In this document: positions 1-12,104 of the stretch, piece by piece
Layout of the letters: every line of letters begins with the position of its first letter
Position numbering within the stretch: position 1 is the first letter of the stretch
NCBI GenBank assembly: GCA_023053575.1
Contig: JAKZAP010000001.1
Coordinates: forward strand, 16,384,849 to 16,448,848
DNA: 64,000 nucleotides
Direction: 5' to 3'
DNA from: Branchinecta lynchi
Taxonomy: Eukaryota > Arthropoda > Branchiopoda > Anostraca > Branchinectidae
Translations under genes and position numbers: made by a program
Notes under the pieces: model-generated
Seen by the model: only the letters and a program-made list of their open reading frames with translations
What the model was told of the DNA's origin: nothing
Database searches by the model: none

Positions 1-2670
1 AAGTTGGCGTAGAGCATCTAACAACTGTCCTTGGTGTGAAAAGTTCTCTTTCCATCAGTGCATCGTCTAATAATTCGCTCTCGAGACTCGAGGAGCTTCC
101 CAACCCCTGCCTGCGAACAGGTGTTTCAGTATAGGGGTCATCCCATTCTAAATCTTCAGAGCCCAGAGAATAACGTCTTTTGCAATCCCCATGTTCATTT
201 GGTTGATCCGTATGATACGGCTGTAATGTTAAAGGGCGGTGAAATAGAGGAAGTTGGCGAAATTTCGGAAAATCATCCATCGATTCCGGACCCGGGACCG
301 AGGATTCCGGTCTAAAAGCAAAATCACTCGCGCCAATATCATACATGTCCTCAGTAAGTGGGTTTGGTATAACGGAGGGTGGGTTTGGTGGGTCGCAATC
401 TGGGATAGTTTTCTGACCTGCAGGTGGACTGTCCCACCAAGTAACTGTTTTTCCGGTACGCGAACTTTCAGGTTTATTTCCGGCCGGATTTTCTGCGGAA
501 GAGGAAATGGGTGCCGGAATTTCGTCAAAATTAGGCGGTATAATCAGTTCATCTTGCATAACGTCCCTTTCCCACAGACTCCTGGGAATGTACGTTTTCA
601 AACGATTGTAATGGACAATTTCCACCCGTCCGTCTGACAGCCTTGTGATTTTAAAGTTTAGGCCATTTTCCAAAACTGCATTTATTCGATAAGGTCCCAC
701 CCAACGTATCTTGTCCAATTTTCGCAACCTCGCGTCGGGTGGCGTATGCAAAAGTACAAGGTCACCGACCTTTAGGGGTTTCTGATTTTCGGTTCTATTG
801 TAGTAGAACCGCTGACGTTCCCGAGCGATATCGGAGTTGTCCCTGATCATTTGATACGCAGTTCTCTGCCGAGTAATCATTTCCGATTTGTAATCCGAAT
901 CCAGATTATAATAGACCCTACTGTTAATGACGGTGTCCGTCGGAATACGGGCGTTGCGAAGGAACATAGCGTAAAATGGGTTATCTGAGATGGATTCGTG
1001 AAAAGCCGTATTCATAGCAAACTGTACATAAGGAAGTTGGTCTTGCCAGTCTGAATGTCCCCTATCCTTGACATATAGACTTAATATGTTTGCTATATCC
1101 CTATTCCGCCTTTCGACCGCCCCGTTACACATAGGATGATACGCAGATGTACGAAGTTGCTTGATGTCAAGCAATTCAAGAATTCCTTTGAAAACAGCAT
1201 TTATGAATTCTGAACCCTGATCACTTATCAAGCGTTCGCAAGCCCCATAAACCAAAACAAAATGCTCAACAAACGCTCTCGCGACAGCTTTTGCTGTTTT
1301 ATCTGCTATGGCCGTAAGAACGATGTATTTCGTAAAATGATCAGTGATGACGACAATATATTTTGAACCATGACTAGAAACGGGTAATGGACCGAGAAGA
1401 TCGATACCGACCATATCGAGTGGTCTAGAGGACTCGGGTATGGTGCCCAACGGAGCCCTGGGTGTGTGGTTAAGACCTTTGCGTTGACAACAATCAAGGC
1501 AACACTGCACATATTGTTTGACAACGTTGTACATGTTCCGAAAGTAAAAACGGTTGCGCACGCGCTCATATGTCTTAAGAAACCCAAAATGACCCGATAT
1601 TTTTGAATCATGGCAATCAAATAGAACTTCCGGAATGAGTGAACGAGGTAAAACTGGTACTACCCGCAAATCAGGCCTGTGACAGTTTTGATACGGTGTG
1701 TAAACGTAACAAAGTAAGCCGTCGTCAAGAACAAAATTTTCGATTTCACGCAGGACTTGAGTTTCGATTTGCGAGGGCAACCCACTGCCATGTTTAAGGT
1801 AGTTACGTACTGCAGAAGAAAACCCGTCCTTCCCTTGCAATTCCCGCAGTTCCTTTGAGGAAAACTGGTTATCCGTCTCTGGTATTACGGGCATTATCGC
1901 GGGAGTTGGAATAGTCGTAGGGAGCCTACTTAGAGCGTCTGCAACGACGTTCTGAGTCCCGGGGATGTGCGTGATCTCGAATTCGTACCCTTGCAGTTCC
2001 ATCTGCATTCTAGCCCACTTTCCGGTAAGATCCTTCCCTGTACTCTTCATCAACCACTGAAGGGGCTTATGATCCGAGGCAACAATGAATTTTCTACCGA
2101 GCAAATAAGGGCGAAATGACCTGATGCAGTGAATTATGGCTAAGGCCTCATGTTGAACCGCCGCATGTTTGACCTCGGCGTCGTTGAAAGTACGTGACGT
2201 ATACTGTAAGACCTTTTGCCTCCCACCCTGTTCCTGGGTCAAAAACCCTCCACACGCCTTTTTGCTAGCATCGCAAAAAATTTTCATCGGTTTCGCGGAC
2301 CGACCAAGATCTGGAAGGCCAAGTATAGGTTCTTCTAACAATTTAGATCGCAGTTGTTCAAAAGCTTTCTTCTCCTCATCCCCAAAAATAAAAGGTACCT
2401 CCTTTTTGGTAAGTTTAATTAGGGGTGACGCTATAGCCGAAAACTGGGGGACGAATTTGCGAAAATACGAAAACAGACCTATACATGAGCGCAGTTCGCT
2501 GACGTCCTTTGGGTATGCAATGTTACGTACCGCACTTAGCTTATTGGGGTCTGGACGGACTCCATTCTTATCGACCCGATGACCCAAGAAAATAACTTCC
2601 TCCTTAAAAAAATCACATTTCCGCGCTTTCAATTTCAGACCGGCTTTGCGGAAAGCGGTAAAAACTAATC
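1..2670 (-). pseudogene. Ty3/gypsy pol, second frame: RNase H and integrase
   Basis: This reading frame on the - strand is open to the window edge, so its C-terminus lies outside. It continues the RT of the next entry after a one-base frame change near 2670. Visible in order: the RT thumb (GHRVDKNGVRPDP near 2550), RNase H with FCDAS (about 2270), HEALAI (about 2145) and SDHKPLQWL (about 2070), then integrase with a zinc-binding part (HDSKISGHFG near 1600, CLDC near 1495) and the DDE core: D in GIDLLGPLP (about 1400), D in ISDQGSEF (about 1220), E in VERRNRD (about 1115). A WVGPYRI segment near 695 resembles the GPY/F module. Integrase catalytic residues are all present. The last 500 bases encode a proline- and serine-rich tail. 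The frame break makes the copy defective unless it is a programmed shift, which is unlikely inside RT. Confidence 0.85.
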
Positions 2671-4394
2671 AACAAAGCCATGTGCGAATCGTCGTCTTCT
2701 GAGGCGTTTATAACGTCAACCAGATAGACGGCGACCCCTTCATCAAACAGATGTTTCAAAATTCTATGCATAATTCTACTATAAGCCGCAGGCGCGTTTT
2801 TTAGACCAAACGCGAGTTTCGCGTAAACGAACTGCTGGTAGCCTGGTGCCGAAAATCCTGTATATTTCCGACTTTCCGGGTCAATCTCCATCTGCCAATA
2901 ACCACTCAAACAGTCAAGAACAGAGAAAATCTTTTTGCCATGCAATTTGTCTAAAATAGCAGCGATATGAGGGAGCGGAAACTCGTCTCCCACTGTCACA
3001 TCATTCAGGCGACGAAAGTCGGTAACCGCACGGTAACTTCCATCCTTTTTCCCGACCAACAATAACGGAGCTAGCCACGGCGAAGCGGCTGGCTCTATAA
3101 CCTTACAAGCCAACATACGGTCAATTTCTGCCTTTGCAACGGGTTCAAGGTGGACTGGAATGCGATAGGGACGAACTTTCTGTGGGGGTGCATTACCCAC
3201 ATCAATTACAAAAGGCTCAATGTTGCAAGTTCCCAAATCAAAATCGTCCTTCGCGAAAACGTCATGATTATCAGTTAAAAGCTTCTCTACTTTTTGTTTT
3301 CGAACTGGGTTTTTCGCGAGGTGATCTAATTTGAACATTTTAAGAAACGCATCCACTTCATTGTCTGGCAGAAAACCAGGACCCGAAATAACATCCGTTG
3401 GTTTTAATGAGTCGGTAACACTCATGCAAATATTTTCGTCTGCAATCCAGGCTTCGGCATTCGCCATATAAAACAAAGGCATTTTTATATCTTTGTCCGA
3501 ATAGTTTTCTATGAATACCTGAAACATGCCGTCCTGTGTAGTTACAAGTTGTTCTGGTAAAACCAAGTCTGGGAATCGTTCATTCATTTCCTTCGTAGGT
3601 GAAACCAAAAATAGCCCGTCAGTGTCTATTGTCCCCCTACTAGTAGATAAAACACAACGTTTACTGGTCTTTGCATTAACACTAGTCCTAGAAACGAGTT
3701 GAAGACGGTGTATGCGTTTCGGTGGTTTCGCAGCTTCCACCTCCGTTTTTACCAACCCGATTTCAGACTTTTTACAAGTATTTTCAGCATGGGGAAGTGG
3801 GCAAGGGTAATCAGGAGGAGGTAAATTAACTACAGGACCCACCGGGTGACAAGGGATCGACTGTGGACTACAATACTGACTTCTAGTAAAACAACAATTT
3901 TGTTCCCTTTGTCCTTTAAGGTTAACCCAATTTGCCGACGGATCAGAAAATTTACATACAGGCCGAACCTCTCCCCCATTTCCGCCTCTACGGATTAATT
4001 TGTCATTTTTAGCATCAACTAGTAGGTCGTACTTCTTTAAAAATCCGTACCCCAAAATCATCGGTATCTTCAGTTTGTCACTTATTAAAAAAGTCTCAAA
4101 ATATTCATGTTCATCAATTTTTACATTCTCTGAAATACATCCAATAATTTCCATAGAATGGCCGGTAGCACTACTAACATCATTATGGTTTTTAACTATT
4201 TTTGACCTAGCTAAAACAGGCAACTGCAAAAACGTATCATGGCTTATTAATGAAATCGAAGCGCCGGTATCCCCAAGCGCGCGTACAGGAATATCACACA
4301 CTGAAGCATTAAAATACGGCAAAGCATTGCAATTCACTCCATTGCAATTAGCAAAATACGACGCAATAAAATTTCCACCCATATTTTTAGTCAA
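2613..4394 (-). pseudogene. Ty3/gypsy pol, first frame: protease and reverse transcriptase
   Basis: A 593-residue frame. An aspartic protease motif LGDTGASISLI lies near residue 42. RT blocks follow: KVRPYRIPVHL, GKKDGSYRAVTDFRRLN, FSVLDCLSGYWQMEID (first catalytic Asp) and LAFGLKNAPAAY. The catalytic YxDD box reads YLVD, so one metal-binding Asp is replaced by Val. The frame leaves the RT reading after HMALLI near 2670, and RT sequence resumes one frame over in the neighbouring segment. Gag lies just upstream in another frame, as is common for these elements where Pol is made by frameshifting. The first Met is a nominal start only. Two lesions (YLVD and frameshift) argue for a dead but fairly young copy. 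Confidence 0.88.
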
Positions 4395-4453
4395 ATAAGC
4401 CGGGACAGGATGCGCATCAGAATTTATTGAAACGTGACGAAGTGCGCGTCCCC

Positions 4454-4966
4454 TTACAAGTTTAAACGGCTGCTGTTTTCAGACACCAGGCATTCCCTTG
4501 CGAAATGTCCGTTTTTCCCACAATTAAAACACTTTTTCGGATTAAATCCGGCGGACTGACTGCGACATTGTCTTGCCATATGCCCGATCCTTTGGCAGTT
4601 ATAGCAACGGATGGTACGTGGTGCGCGACATTCGCGAGCAAAATGACCCGGTTTGTTGCAGTTAAAGCAATTCTTATACGACCCAACCGGTTTTCGGGAC
4701 TCGGACCTCCCACGGTGACCTTCCCAAGCACTCTTATTCCCTCCCTTCTCACGAGAACTATCCCTGTAGCTGCTTGCGTCATTTGACAGTCGGTCATTTT
4801 GTGACGACTCCCGACGGCGAAATGTTGGGCGACTCGGACGCCGATAAATAGAGCCGTCTCTATGCTTATCTTGCATGTTATCCCGTGCCATACTATCTCG
4901 TGAGGTTAAATTCGCTGGTACAGTATGCTTAGGTTCAACTGAAGCGGAAGCAATAGCAGAAAGCAA
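4454..4966 (-). pseudogene. Gag nucleocapsid fragment with three CCHC zinc knuckles
   Basis: The C-terminal part of a retrotransposon Gag. Three CX2CX4HX4C knuckles are visible (CFNCNKPGHFAREC, CYNCQRIGHMARQC, CFNCGKNGHFAREC) after a basic, Arg/Ser-rich stretch. Such modules bind the element RNA during packaging. The 170-residue frame is much shorter than a full Gag. Only about 35 bp separate its first Met from the primer-binding site, so the matrix/capsid part is missing: this is an internally deleted copy. It is followed by the protease/RT frame in a different phase. Confidence 0.85.
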
Positions 4967-5004
4967 ATGTGGCGATTTGGGTTTAGCGAATTCATTTGCA
5001 CGGA

Positions 5005-5017
5005 ACCGCTGCCACCA
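5005..5017 (-). other. Primer-binding site complementary to tRNA-Leu
   Basis: On the + strand the bases ACCGCTGCCACCA equal the 3' end (with CCA) of a conserved animal tRNA-Leu. On the element strand this reads TGGTGGCAGCGGT, the normal form of a primer-binding site, just upstream of the gag fragment. It marks where the 5' LTR should end. Confidence 0.6.
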
Positions 5018-5019
5018 GT

Positions 5020-5560
5020 AAACCGATGAGATGTTTGTTGTTAACCGTTGGGGTTGTTACTCTTCTTAATCTATGCCCATCTTAATGACATTACAAGGTA
5101 GCGTGTGATCGGCGGATAATATTCAACTCGAAGGCGTATAGGGATCGTAGTCTTTCGTTTAGGGAGGTCGGTTCTTTTTCTTTAACACTTACTTTATTTA
5201 TTCCTTTAGTACAACTTGCTTCTGTTAACACGTAAGGTAATCTCATAATACAGACACATGTCTCGCTACAGTCAACTCTCAGAATCATCTGCTCGCTTCG
5301 AGCTTCACATCAAATTCCTATTCTTGCTTATTGCGTAGGAGCTAACCGCAGTCGCTACAAAAGATTAAACCAAAGTCCTGATCAAACGTGCCTGAAAACT
5401 CAGGAAGAGGATGTTCAACAACAGGGAACTGATAAGGCTACTTCCATCGTCCCGAGGCTTGAATTATTACCAAATATGGAGTTGCTTTTCTCAGCCCGCA
5501 TTATTTCAGATTACGGAATCAACTTCGATATTTAATATCCTAATACTATCCGTAACATAT
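5020..5560 (-). repeat. Probable 5' LTR region of the gypsy element
   Basis: No gene is visible. By position, next to the primer-binding site, this should be the 5' LTR. Its boundaries cannot be set because the 3' LTR lies outside the window and no clear TG...CA pair with a target duplication was seen. Confidence 0.35.
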
Positions 5561-8500
5561 ATAATTATAAAGTATTACCACCGAATAAAGAAATTGAATT
5601 AGCGCACAGGATAGTGCTGTATGTCAGTTATATAATGTATATATAAGCGTCAAAATCTTTTGTTTCCTCGGCGCTACTTGTCGGTCGGAGGTTAGAAATA
5701 TTACCACCGAAGGAAGAAATTGCATTACCGCCGAGCACCAAGCTATTGTTCTCGCCGAGAGAAAAAAGTTTACAGATTGAAAAAAAAATACTCTTATCCT
5801 TCTTAGAGAATATTTCCATCGAGTGCAACAAACTTTTCCAAAAATATGTCTTCACCCTCTCAATAGCCGTATATTTTGTCTTTTGGACATGGGAACGAGG
5901 TTCGTCTCCCGTCCAGAAATTTGTTATATTATTTTGCATACATATATATAAAATTTATTTATTATAAATATATAATTATAAAGTATTACCACCGAATAAA
6001 GAAATTGAATTAGCGCACAGGATAGTGCTGTACGTGAGTTATATAACGTATATATAAGCGTAAAAATCGTTTCGTTTCCTCGGCACTACTTGGCGGTCGG
6101 AGGTTAGAAGTATTACCACCGAAGGAAGAAATAGCATTACCGCCAAGCACCAAGCTATTGTTCTGCGCCCAGAGAAAAAGTTTACAGATTGAACAAAAGA
6201 TATCCGTATCCTTCTTAGAGAATGTTTCCATCGAGTGCAACAGACTTTTCCAAAAATATGTCTTCTCCCTCTCAGTAGCCGCATGTGTCGTCTTTTGAAC
6301 ACGGGATCGAGGTTTGTCTCCCGTCCAGGAATTTATTATATTATTTTGCATACACATATATAAAAATTTATTTATTATAAATATATAATTATAAATTATT
6401 ATCACCGAATAATGCACAGGATAGTGCTGTACGTGAGTTATATAACGTATATATAAGCGTAAAAATCGTTTCGTTTCCTCGGCGCTACTCGGCGGTCGGA
6501 GGCTAGAAATATTACCACCGAAGGAAGAAATTTCATTACCGCCGAGCACCAAGCTATTGTTCTGCCACGACAGAAAATTTCGCTTCCTAAATTAATCGAC
6601 AGAATTCTCCTCGGAGCTACTCGGTGGTTGGACATGAGAATCATTACAACCCAATAAAGAAATTGTATTAGCGCCCAGCAAAAAGAATTCTCGGAGGTAA
6701 AACAAATAAAAGGTAATATATAAAAGTGTGATCGCAGTTGTACAAAGCTGTGACGATATGTGGTTATACTAACACTGTATTAAGCTAAAAATCGTAAATT
6801 TATCACTTAATTCTCCCCGGCGCTACTCAGAGGTCGGAGAGGAAGATTGTTACCACCGAACGGATGCTCGGCTGTAAAAGAAGAAATCTATAGTGCAATG
6901 AATGTATAAAGCCTTGACGTTATGCGGTCACACTGAAGTTGTGTTATTGTAAATCCCATTATATATCCCAAGTATGCTAGTTAATAAGCTTCTCCTCGCT
7001 ACTCGGTGATCGGAGTTGAAAATTACTACCACCGAATTTAGAAATTGTATCAGGACCAAGCACCAAGGTTTCTCGGACGCAAAAATAAATCTATACAGTA
7101 TTTGTAATTCTCAATGGCGCTACTTGGTGGTCGGAGTCAGAAAAATTAACCACCGAAGGAGGAAATTGTATTACCACCCAGCAAAAGGCTAATGTTCTGA
7201 AACGAAAAAAGATTCAGAGATCGAAGAAGAAATCGACCCATTCCGTCACAGAAAACTGACGGATTCAGTGCTAAAACATATGTATATAAATACAAATATA
7301 TACAGCAGTGTCTCCAGTCGAACCAGTTCAGCGCTCCAGGTGTACTAGCTTCTGTGAATCCCTCATTGTCTCATAATCACCACTTGTGGTAGACATATAA
7401 AAAGTCGGATCCATAAGGTAGTGGGTAACTTTCACTTTCTGCTACTGAGACACATGCAAAACTTCCATTACACGGGAAACAGATACTCTTAATGGTAAAC
7501 TCTTTGTGCCGACGAAGAATCGCCGCGTGCTTAGCGAAGAGCCAGAAACGTCACAACAACGAACGTTGCTGATTAAAGCAAACTTCACTCGTGTTTTGTT
7601 TTGTGAACTTTTTCTCTCGGCGCAGAACAATAGCTTGGTGCTCGGCGGTAATGCAATTTCTTCCTTCGGTGGTAATATTTCTAACCTCCGACCGCCGAGT
7701 AGCGCCGAGGGAACGAAACGATTTTTACGCTTATATTAACGTGATATAACTCACATACAGCACTATCCTGTGCGCTAATTCTATTTCTTTATTCGGTGGT
7801 AATAAGTTATAATTATAATAATGATAATAAATAAATTCTGTATATATGTATATAAAATAATATAATAAATTCCTGGACGGTAGACGACCCTCGTCCGCGT
7901 GTTCAAAAGACGACACATACGGCAACTGAGAGGGTGAAGAGCCGAGTAGCGCCGAGGAAACGAAACGATTTTTACGCCTATATTTACGGTATATAACTCA
8001 CGTACAGCACTATCCTGTGCACTAATTCAATTTCTTTATTCGGTGGCAACAATTTGTAATTATATATTTATAATAAATAAATTATATACATGTATGCAAA
8101 ATAATATGATAAATTCCTGGACGGGAGACGAACCTCGTTCCCGTGTTCAAAAGACGAAATATACGGCTGCTGAGAGGGAGAAGACATATTATGGAAAAGG
8201 TTGTTGCACTCGATGGAAATATTCTCTAAGAAGGATACGGGTATTTTTTTGTTCAATCTGTAAACTTTTTCTCTCGGCGCAAACAATAGCTTGGTGCTCG
8301 GCGGCAATGCAATTTCTTCCTTCGGTGGTAATATTTTTAACCTTTATTTACGGTATATAACTCACATACAACACTTTCCTGTAATATACAATAGCACCAC
8401 CAAATAACGACACAGCTTATCAACTTTTTCTCTCGGTGCAAAACAATAGCTTGTTGCTCGGCGGTAATGCAATTTCTTCCTTCGGTGGTAATATTTTTAA

Positions 8501-8800
8501 CATCCGACCGCCGAGTAGCGCCGAGGAACCGACAAAAAAATTTTACGCTTATATTTACGGTATATAGCTCACATCCAACACTATCCTGTAATATACAATA
8601 GCACAACCAAATAACGACACAGCTTAGTACGGCCTGCACAAGACTCATCCATGTCAACTTTTCCTCTCGGTGCAAAACAGCAGCCTAGTACTCGGAGGTA
8701 ATGCAATTTCTTCCTTCGTTGGTAATATTTCTAACTTCCGACCGCCGAGAAAACGAAGCAAAGCTTATATTTACTAATTCTCCTTTACTAGTTCTCCTAC
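5560..8800. mobile_element. Large fold-back element with arms made of tandem repeats
   Basis: The left half (about 5560-7200) carries tandem units of about 410 bp on one strand. The boundary motif TTTCCTCGGCGCTAC recurs near 5664, 6074 and 6476, then in decayed copies to 7150. From about 7610 to 8760 the same units reappear reverse-complemented (CCGAGTAGCGCCGAGG near 7695, 7945 and 8510). A unique centre of about 400 bp (7210-7610) separates the arms. Short frames in it repeat from unit to unit and are not genes. The plan resembles fold-back transposons with internally repetitive inverted ends. No transposase was seen. Confidence 0.7.
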
Positions 8801-9655
8801 CCCCGAGGTAATTTTTTCCCTGTTTTGACACTCGGAGCTCGGAGCTAACTTCAACCTGGTCTTAATGACCGACTTTGGCTAACTGGTAGTTTGCTTTAGA
8901 CAGAGCAAGTGCATGAAAATGGCGAAGTCCACTGTCAACAAACGTTCACATAAGCATACCTCTACTGTATCTACAACCTGCTATGTGTGGGGTTTCTGCC
9001 ATACCAACCTGGCTGCTCTGGTGTTCCTGAGCAGGAGGTTTGCCTTGATTTTGAAGTCGTCTGATCGGTCATGATCTCTTAGAACTACCAAACCTCTATT
9101 CTGGGATCTTTGTAGCTAGTTACTTGGCGATACTTGTTCATTGTCCCAATAGAAACAATCTTGGAGCCAGTCAGTTGGCTACTATTTTTTTTAAGATAAC
9201 TATAGTTTGCAGCTAGTTAGTGGGCTTCTGTAAGTTGTTTCTGGGAGACCTGTTTTTTTTTTTTTACTTGGGTTAGATAGGTGGAACTAGTCCACTAGAC
9301 AGTGCTGATCGAGGAGGTTTCAATATACGCTGCATCCTAAGGTGGGGTCACAGCTCCTAATAATTATTTGGAAAATTTCATTTTTTTTTTTTAGGATCTG
9401 GCAAAATAAATACTAAAAAGACAATCCTAAAAATGAAGCTTTTAGAGTGCAGGGTTTAGATAAGTGGCAAATATGACATTTTCAAAAGGGTCTTTTTCAG
9501 CTGGAGGTGAAAATATGCATTGAATGCTTTAGATGGGCTATAAAAATAAATATGTAATTGCGTTAAAAAAAATTGCACACTCTTCACTGCTATGAAATAG
9601 CTGTGAAACAGTCAGAAGTTGCCTAAAATATCTCGTAAATAGCCTTCCACACCGA
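8801..9655. other. No recognisable gene
   Basis: No coding sequence was recognised. Scattered, decayed copies of the TAGCTAGTTACTTGGC-type sequence resemble the following minisatellite in reverse orientation. T-rich runs occur near 9255 and 9382. Confidence 0.5.
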
Positions 9656-10245
9656 TGGGTTACCCACTCCCAGGCACCCTCTGGTATGGGGACAATTGTA
9701 GCCAATTAACTTGCTACAAATATTGTTTCTGTGGGGACAAGTGCAGCAAACTAACTGGGTACAAAAGTGGTTCTGTGGGGACAAGTGTAGAGACCTAACT
9801 GGCTACAAGATTGTTTCTATGGGAAGAGGCGTAGCCAAGGGCTTGCCCCCCCCCCCCCCCCCCCGATGTTGTCAGCCAGTCAGTGAAAAACAACCAAGTC
9901 GGTTCGAAGCAACGCGATTTTCCGTAAAAATAGTAGTTTTTTTGTTTTTGAATAGATTTCAAATAGTCTTTTTTTTCTGAAAATCAGTTGATTTTTCTTC
10001 AAAAGTTGTCTTTTTCTTAAACAGAGTTGTTTTTGAGGCAAAAACAGTAGGTAAAATGACAAGCCAGCTGGTAAATGCCTTGCCCCCCCCCCCCCAACAT
10101 TTTTGGCTAGAAACGCCTCTTGGTGCAGCCAATTAACTGTCTACAAAGATTGTTTCTATGGGGAAAGTGTAGCCAACTAACTGGCTACAAAAGTGTCTCT
10201 ATGGGGACAGCTGTAGCCACCTAACTGGCTACAAAGGCTACTGGC
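9656..10245 (+). repeat. Minisatellite of about 52 bp, interrupted by an insertion
   Basis: Units of the form GGGGACAAGTGTAGCC, AACTAACTGGCTACAAA, then a TTGTTTCTATG segment occur about three times before 9826 and resume in the same phase after 10125. The intervening 300 bp are described separately as a MITE. Confidence 0.65.
9826..10125. mobile_element. MITE with AGAGGCGT inverted ends and poly-C
   Basis: The left end AGAGGCGTAGCCAA and the right end, read in reverse as AGAGGCGTTTCTAGCC, form an imperfect inverted repeat, each followed inward by a poly-C or poly-G tract. The interior is rich in GAAAATCAG-like and TTTTTCTTC runs. A related copy in reverse orientation lies at about 43925-44145. 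No clear target duplication was found. Confidence 0.5.
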
Positions 10246-12098
10246 TGTTTCTGCACATTACTGTGAATGAGTATTTGTTAAGTTTGACTTCATCATACTC
10301 TTTGGCATAGTTAGTTTACGTTCCTAAGTAACAAATTACCTCTACTGTAATACTGAGATGCAACCTTGATGCAACTCCTGGAAAAATAGCCTGGATACCA
10401 AACACTCGCGCACTGATGTAAGCAGGGGCGTCTCGAGGTGGTGGGAGGGGCTGCACCCCCTCCCCCCAGAATGTCTGAGGAATTTCTATAGCTTTCAAGA
10501 ATTAAGTAACCTACTGAAATTTCCATAATTTCCAATTACAAATACTGTTCCAGTAATAATATCACTGTACAGTCTGCTCGAGTTTTGACAGCTTTTCTCG
10601 GCTCTTTCCGGTGATAAAAAGAGTTCAAACGACTTAGCCTTGTTCCGAGACTATCTCGAAAGTCAGAGAGCTTCGAAACAAAAAGTCTTTCGTGAACTGA
10701 AAGATGTCTTACCACTAGTATGGAAAGCGTTCCAAGCTCGATAAGACAATCCATGTTACTTCAGCAAAAGGGGAATGACTTTTAGCAAGATGAAAACCAC
10801 TTTAGCGTCTGTTACTGATCGCATCGTTCTAGTTGACGAATGTGAAATTGGATGTGTTTACCCCCCCCCCCCCCTCCAAAAAAAAAAGAGTTCATTGCAA
10901 AACATATCCAAAAATGATTTTCCAACAGGCATAACTTCTCCAATGTTGCATCTTTAGCGCTGAAAAAGCAAGATTTTGTTCAAATTCAACTTCTCCGCAT
11001 CTGTATGAATTTCGGTTTGTCGTGCAAGCAGCGCACACCAAACGTTATTTGCACAGCCAGGGGGGGGGGGGGGAGGGAAATACTAACTCCCTCAGATGTT
11101 TCAAAATGTTTCAGTGTATTCAGATATCAGCTAAAATAAGCTGCCTTTTCAATTGAATTTTAACGAACCTATTTTATTCTTTTATGTAGCCCATAAGCAA
11201 AGTCAGAACACAACTGTATTCGAGAGTTTCTGCAGAGATGGGATGGTCACTACGGAGACTTTTCGGTTACGAAAAACTCCGGTAAAATTCTGAAGCCGCA
11301 CCCCTCTCCCTCCCCCTCCCCCATCAAGAAGGTGTCGGGACGCCACTGGATGTAGGTTAATGTGAAAACGAGAAAAAATTTCAGGCCTACATTCCTGGAC
11401 AAGAAGAAGTTTAAGCAAGAAAGAAAGCAAAGTTGAAAGAGGACACAAAGTATACCAAGAATGAAATTTCAGGTAGAAATAGCCTACCAACTAAAAATTA
11501 TACCATTGCTAATCATTCGTCAATGATACATCAGGCTCATAGAAAGAATTTAAGGATTCCACTGTTGAGGAAATATACAGGGCCGAGCGAAGTGTCAAAC
11601 ACAGTTAATCAACAAAACAATGGGATTGAATGCATCTGCTGTTTTGTCACTTTAGCAGAAGGAAAGTTGAATGATGTTTCAGGGCTGATCTGAAGGGAAA
11701 GGCAATATTTTGAGGCCATCCAAAATTAGCTCAAGGCAAAGCTGAAAGGACAGACATGTTTGGTTGTGACTGGGTTAGCATTAAGAAATCCTCAGTCCAA
11801 ATATCCTGTGGAGGTTGGGATCCTGTGTTTTGAGAGTCGTTTCTAACTGAACTACATGTAAATGAACACTTGTGTCTGGGAACAAATAACTTTGCTTGGA
11901 CTGCCGTTGAGTAGGCAAGCAGAGACAGTTGACAGCTGAGACACTCCATTAGATGGAGCAGTTGGGGATGACGGACTCCTAGCTTGCTGATTACTGGAAA
12001 ATCTTGCTTGCTGAGAAAGTACAGCAAGGTAAACCTCCAAGCTCTAAGGTTTCTTTGAAGCGTAGTACCGATCTAACTTTGACAATTTTTTGTTACAG
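10246..12098. other. Region upstream of MTIF3 without a recognised gene
   Basis: Poly-C or poly-G tracts occur near 10455, 10860, 11060 and 11300, two beside GGGGCGTC or GGACGCC motifs typical of the MITE ends seen elsewhere here. The 5' exon(s) of MTIF3 should lie here but were not identified. An open stretch on the - strand at 11852-12010 is discussed under rejected items. Confidence 0.4.
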
Positions 12099-12104
12099 TT
12101 TGCT

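Noticed and set aside
5628..8675. Recurrent 60-180-codon frames
   Set aside because: They repeat with the fold-back units on both strands and carry no domain.
11852..12010. Open, serine-rich frame on the - strand after a good acceptor (ACTTTCTCAG)
   Set aside because: It looks exon-like, but upstream exons would have to lie antisense within MTIF3, and no family was recognised.
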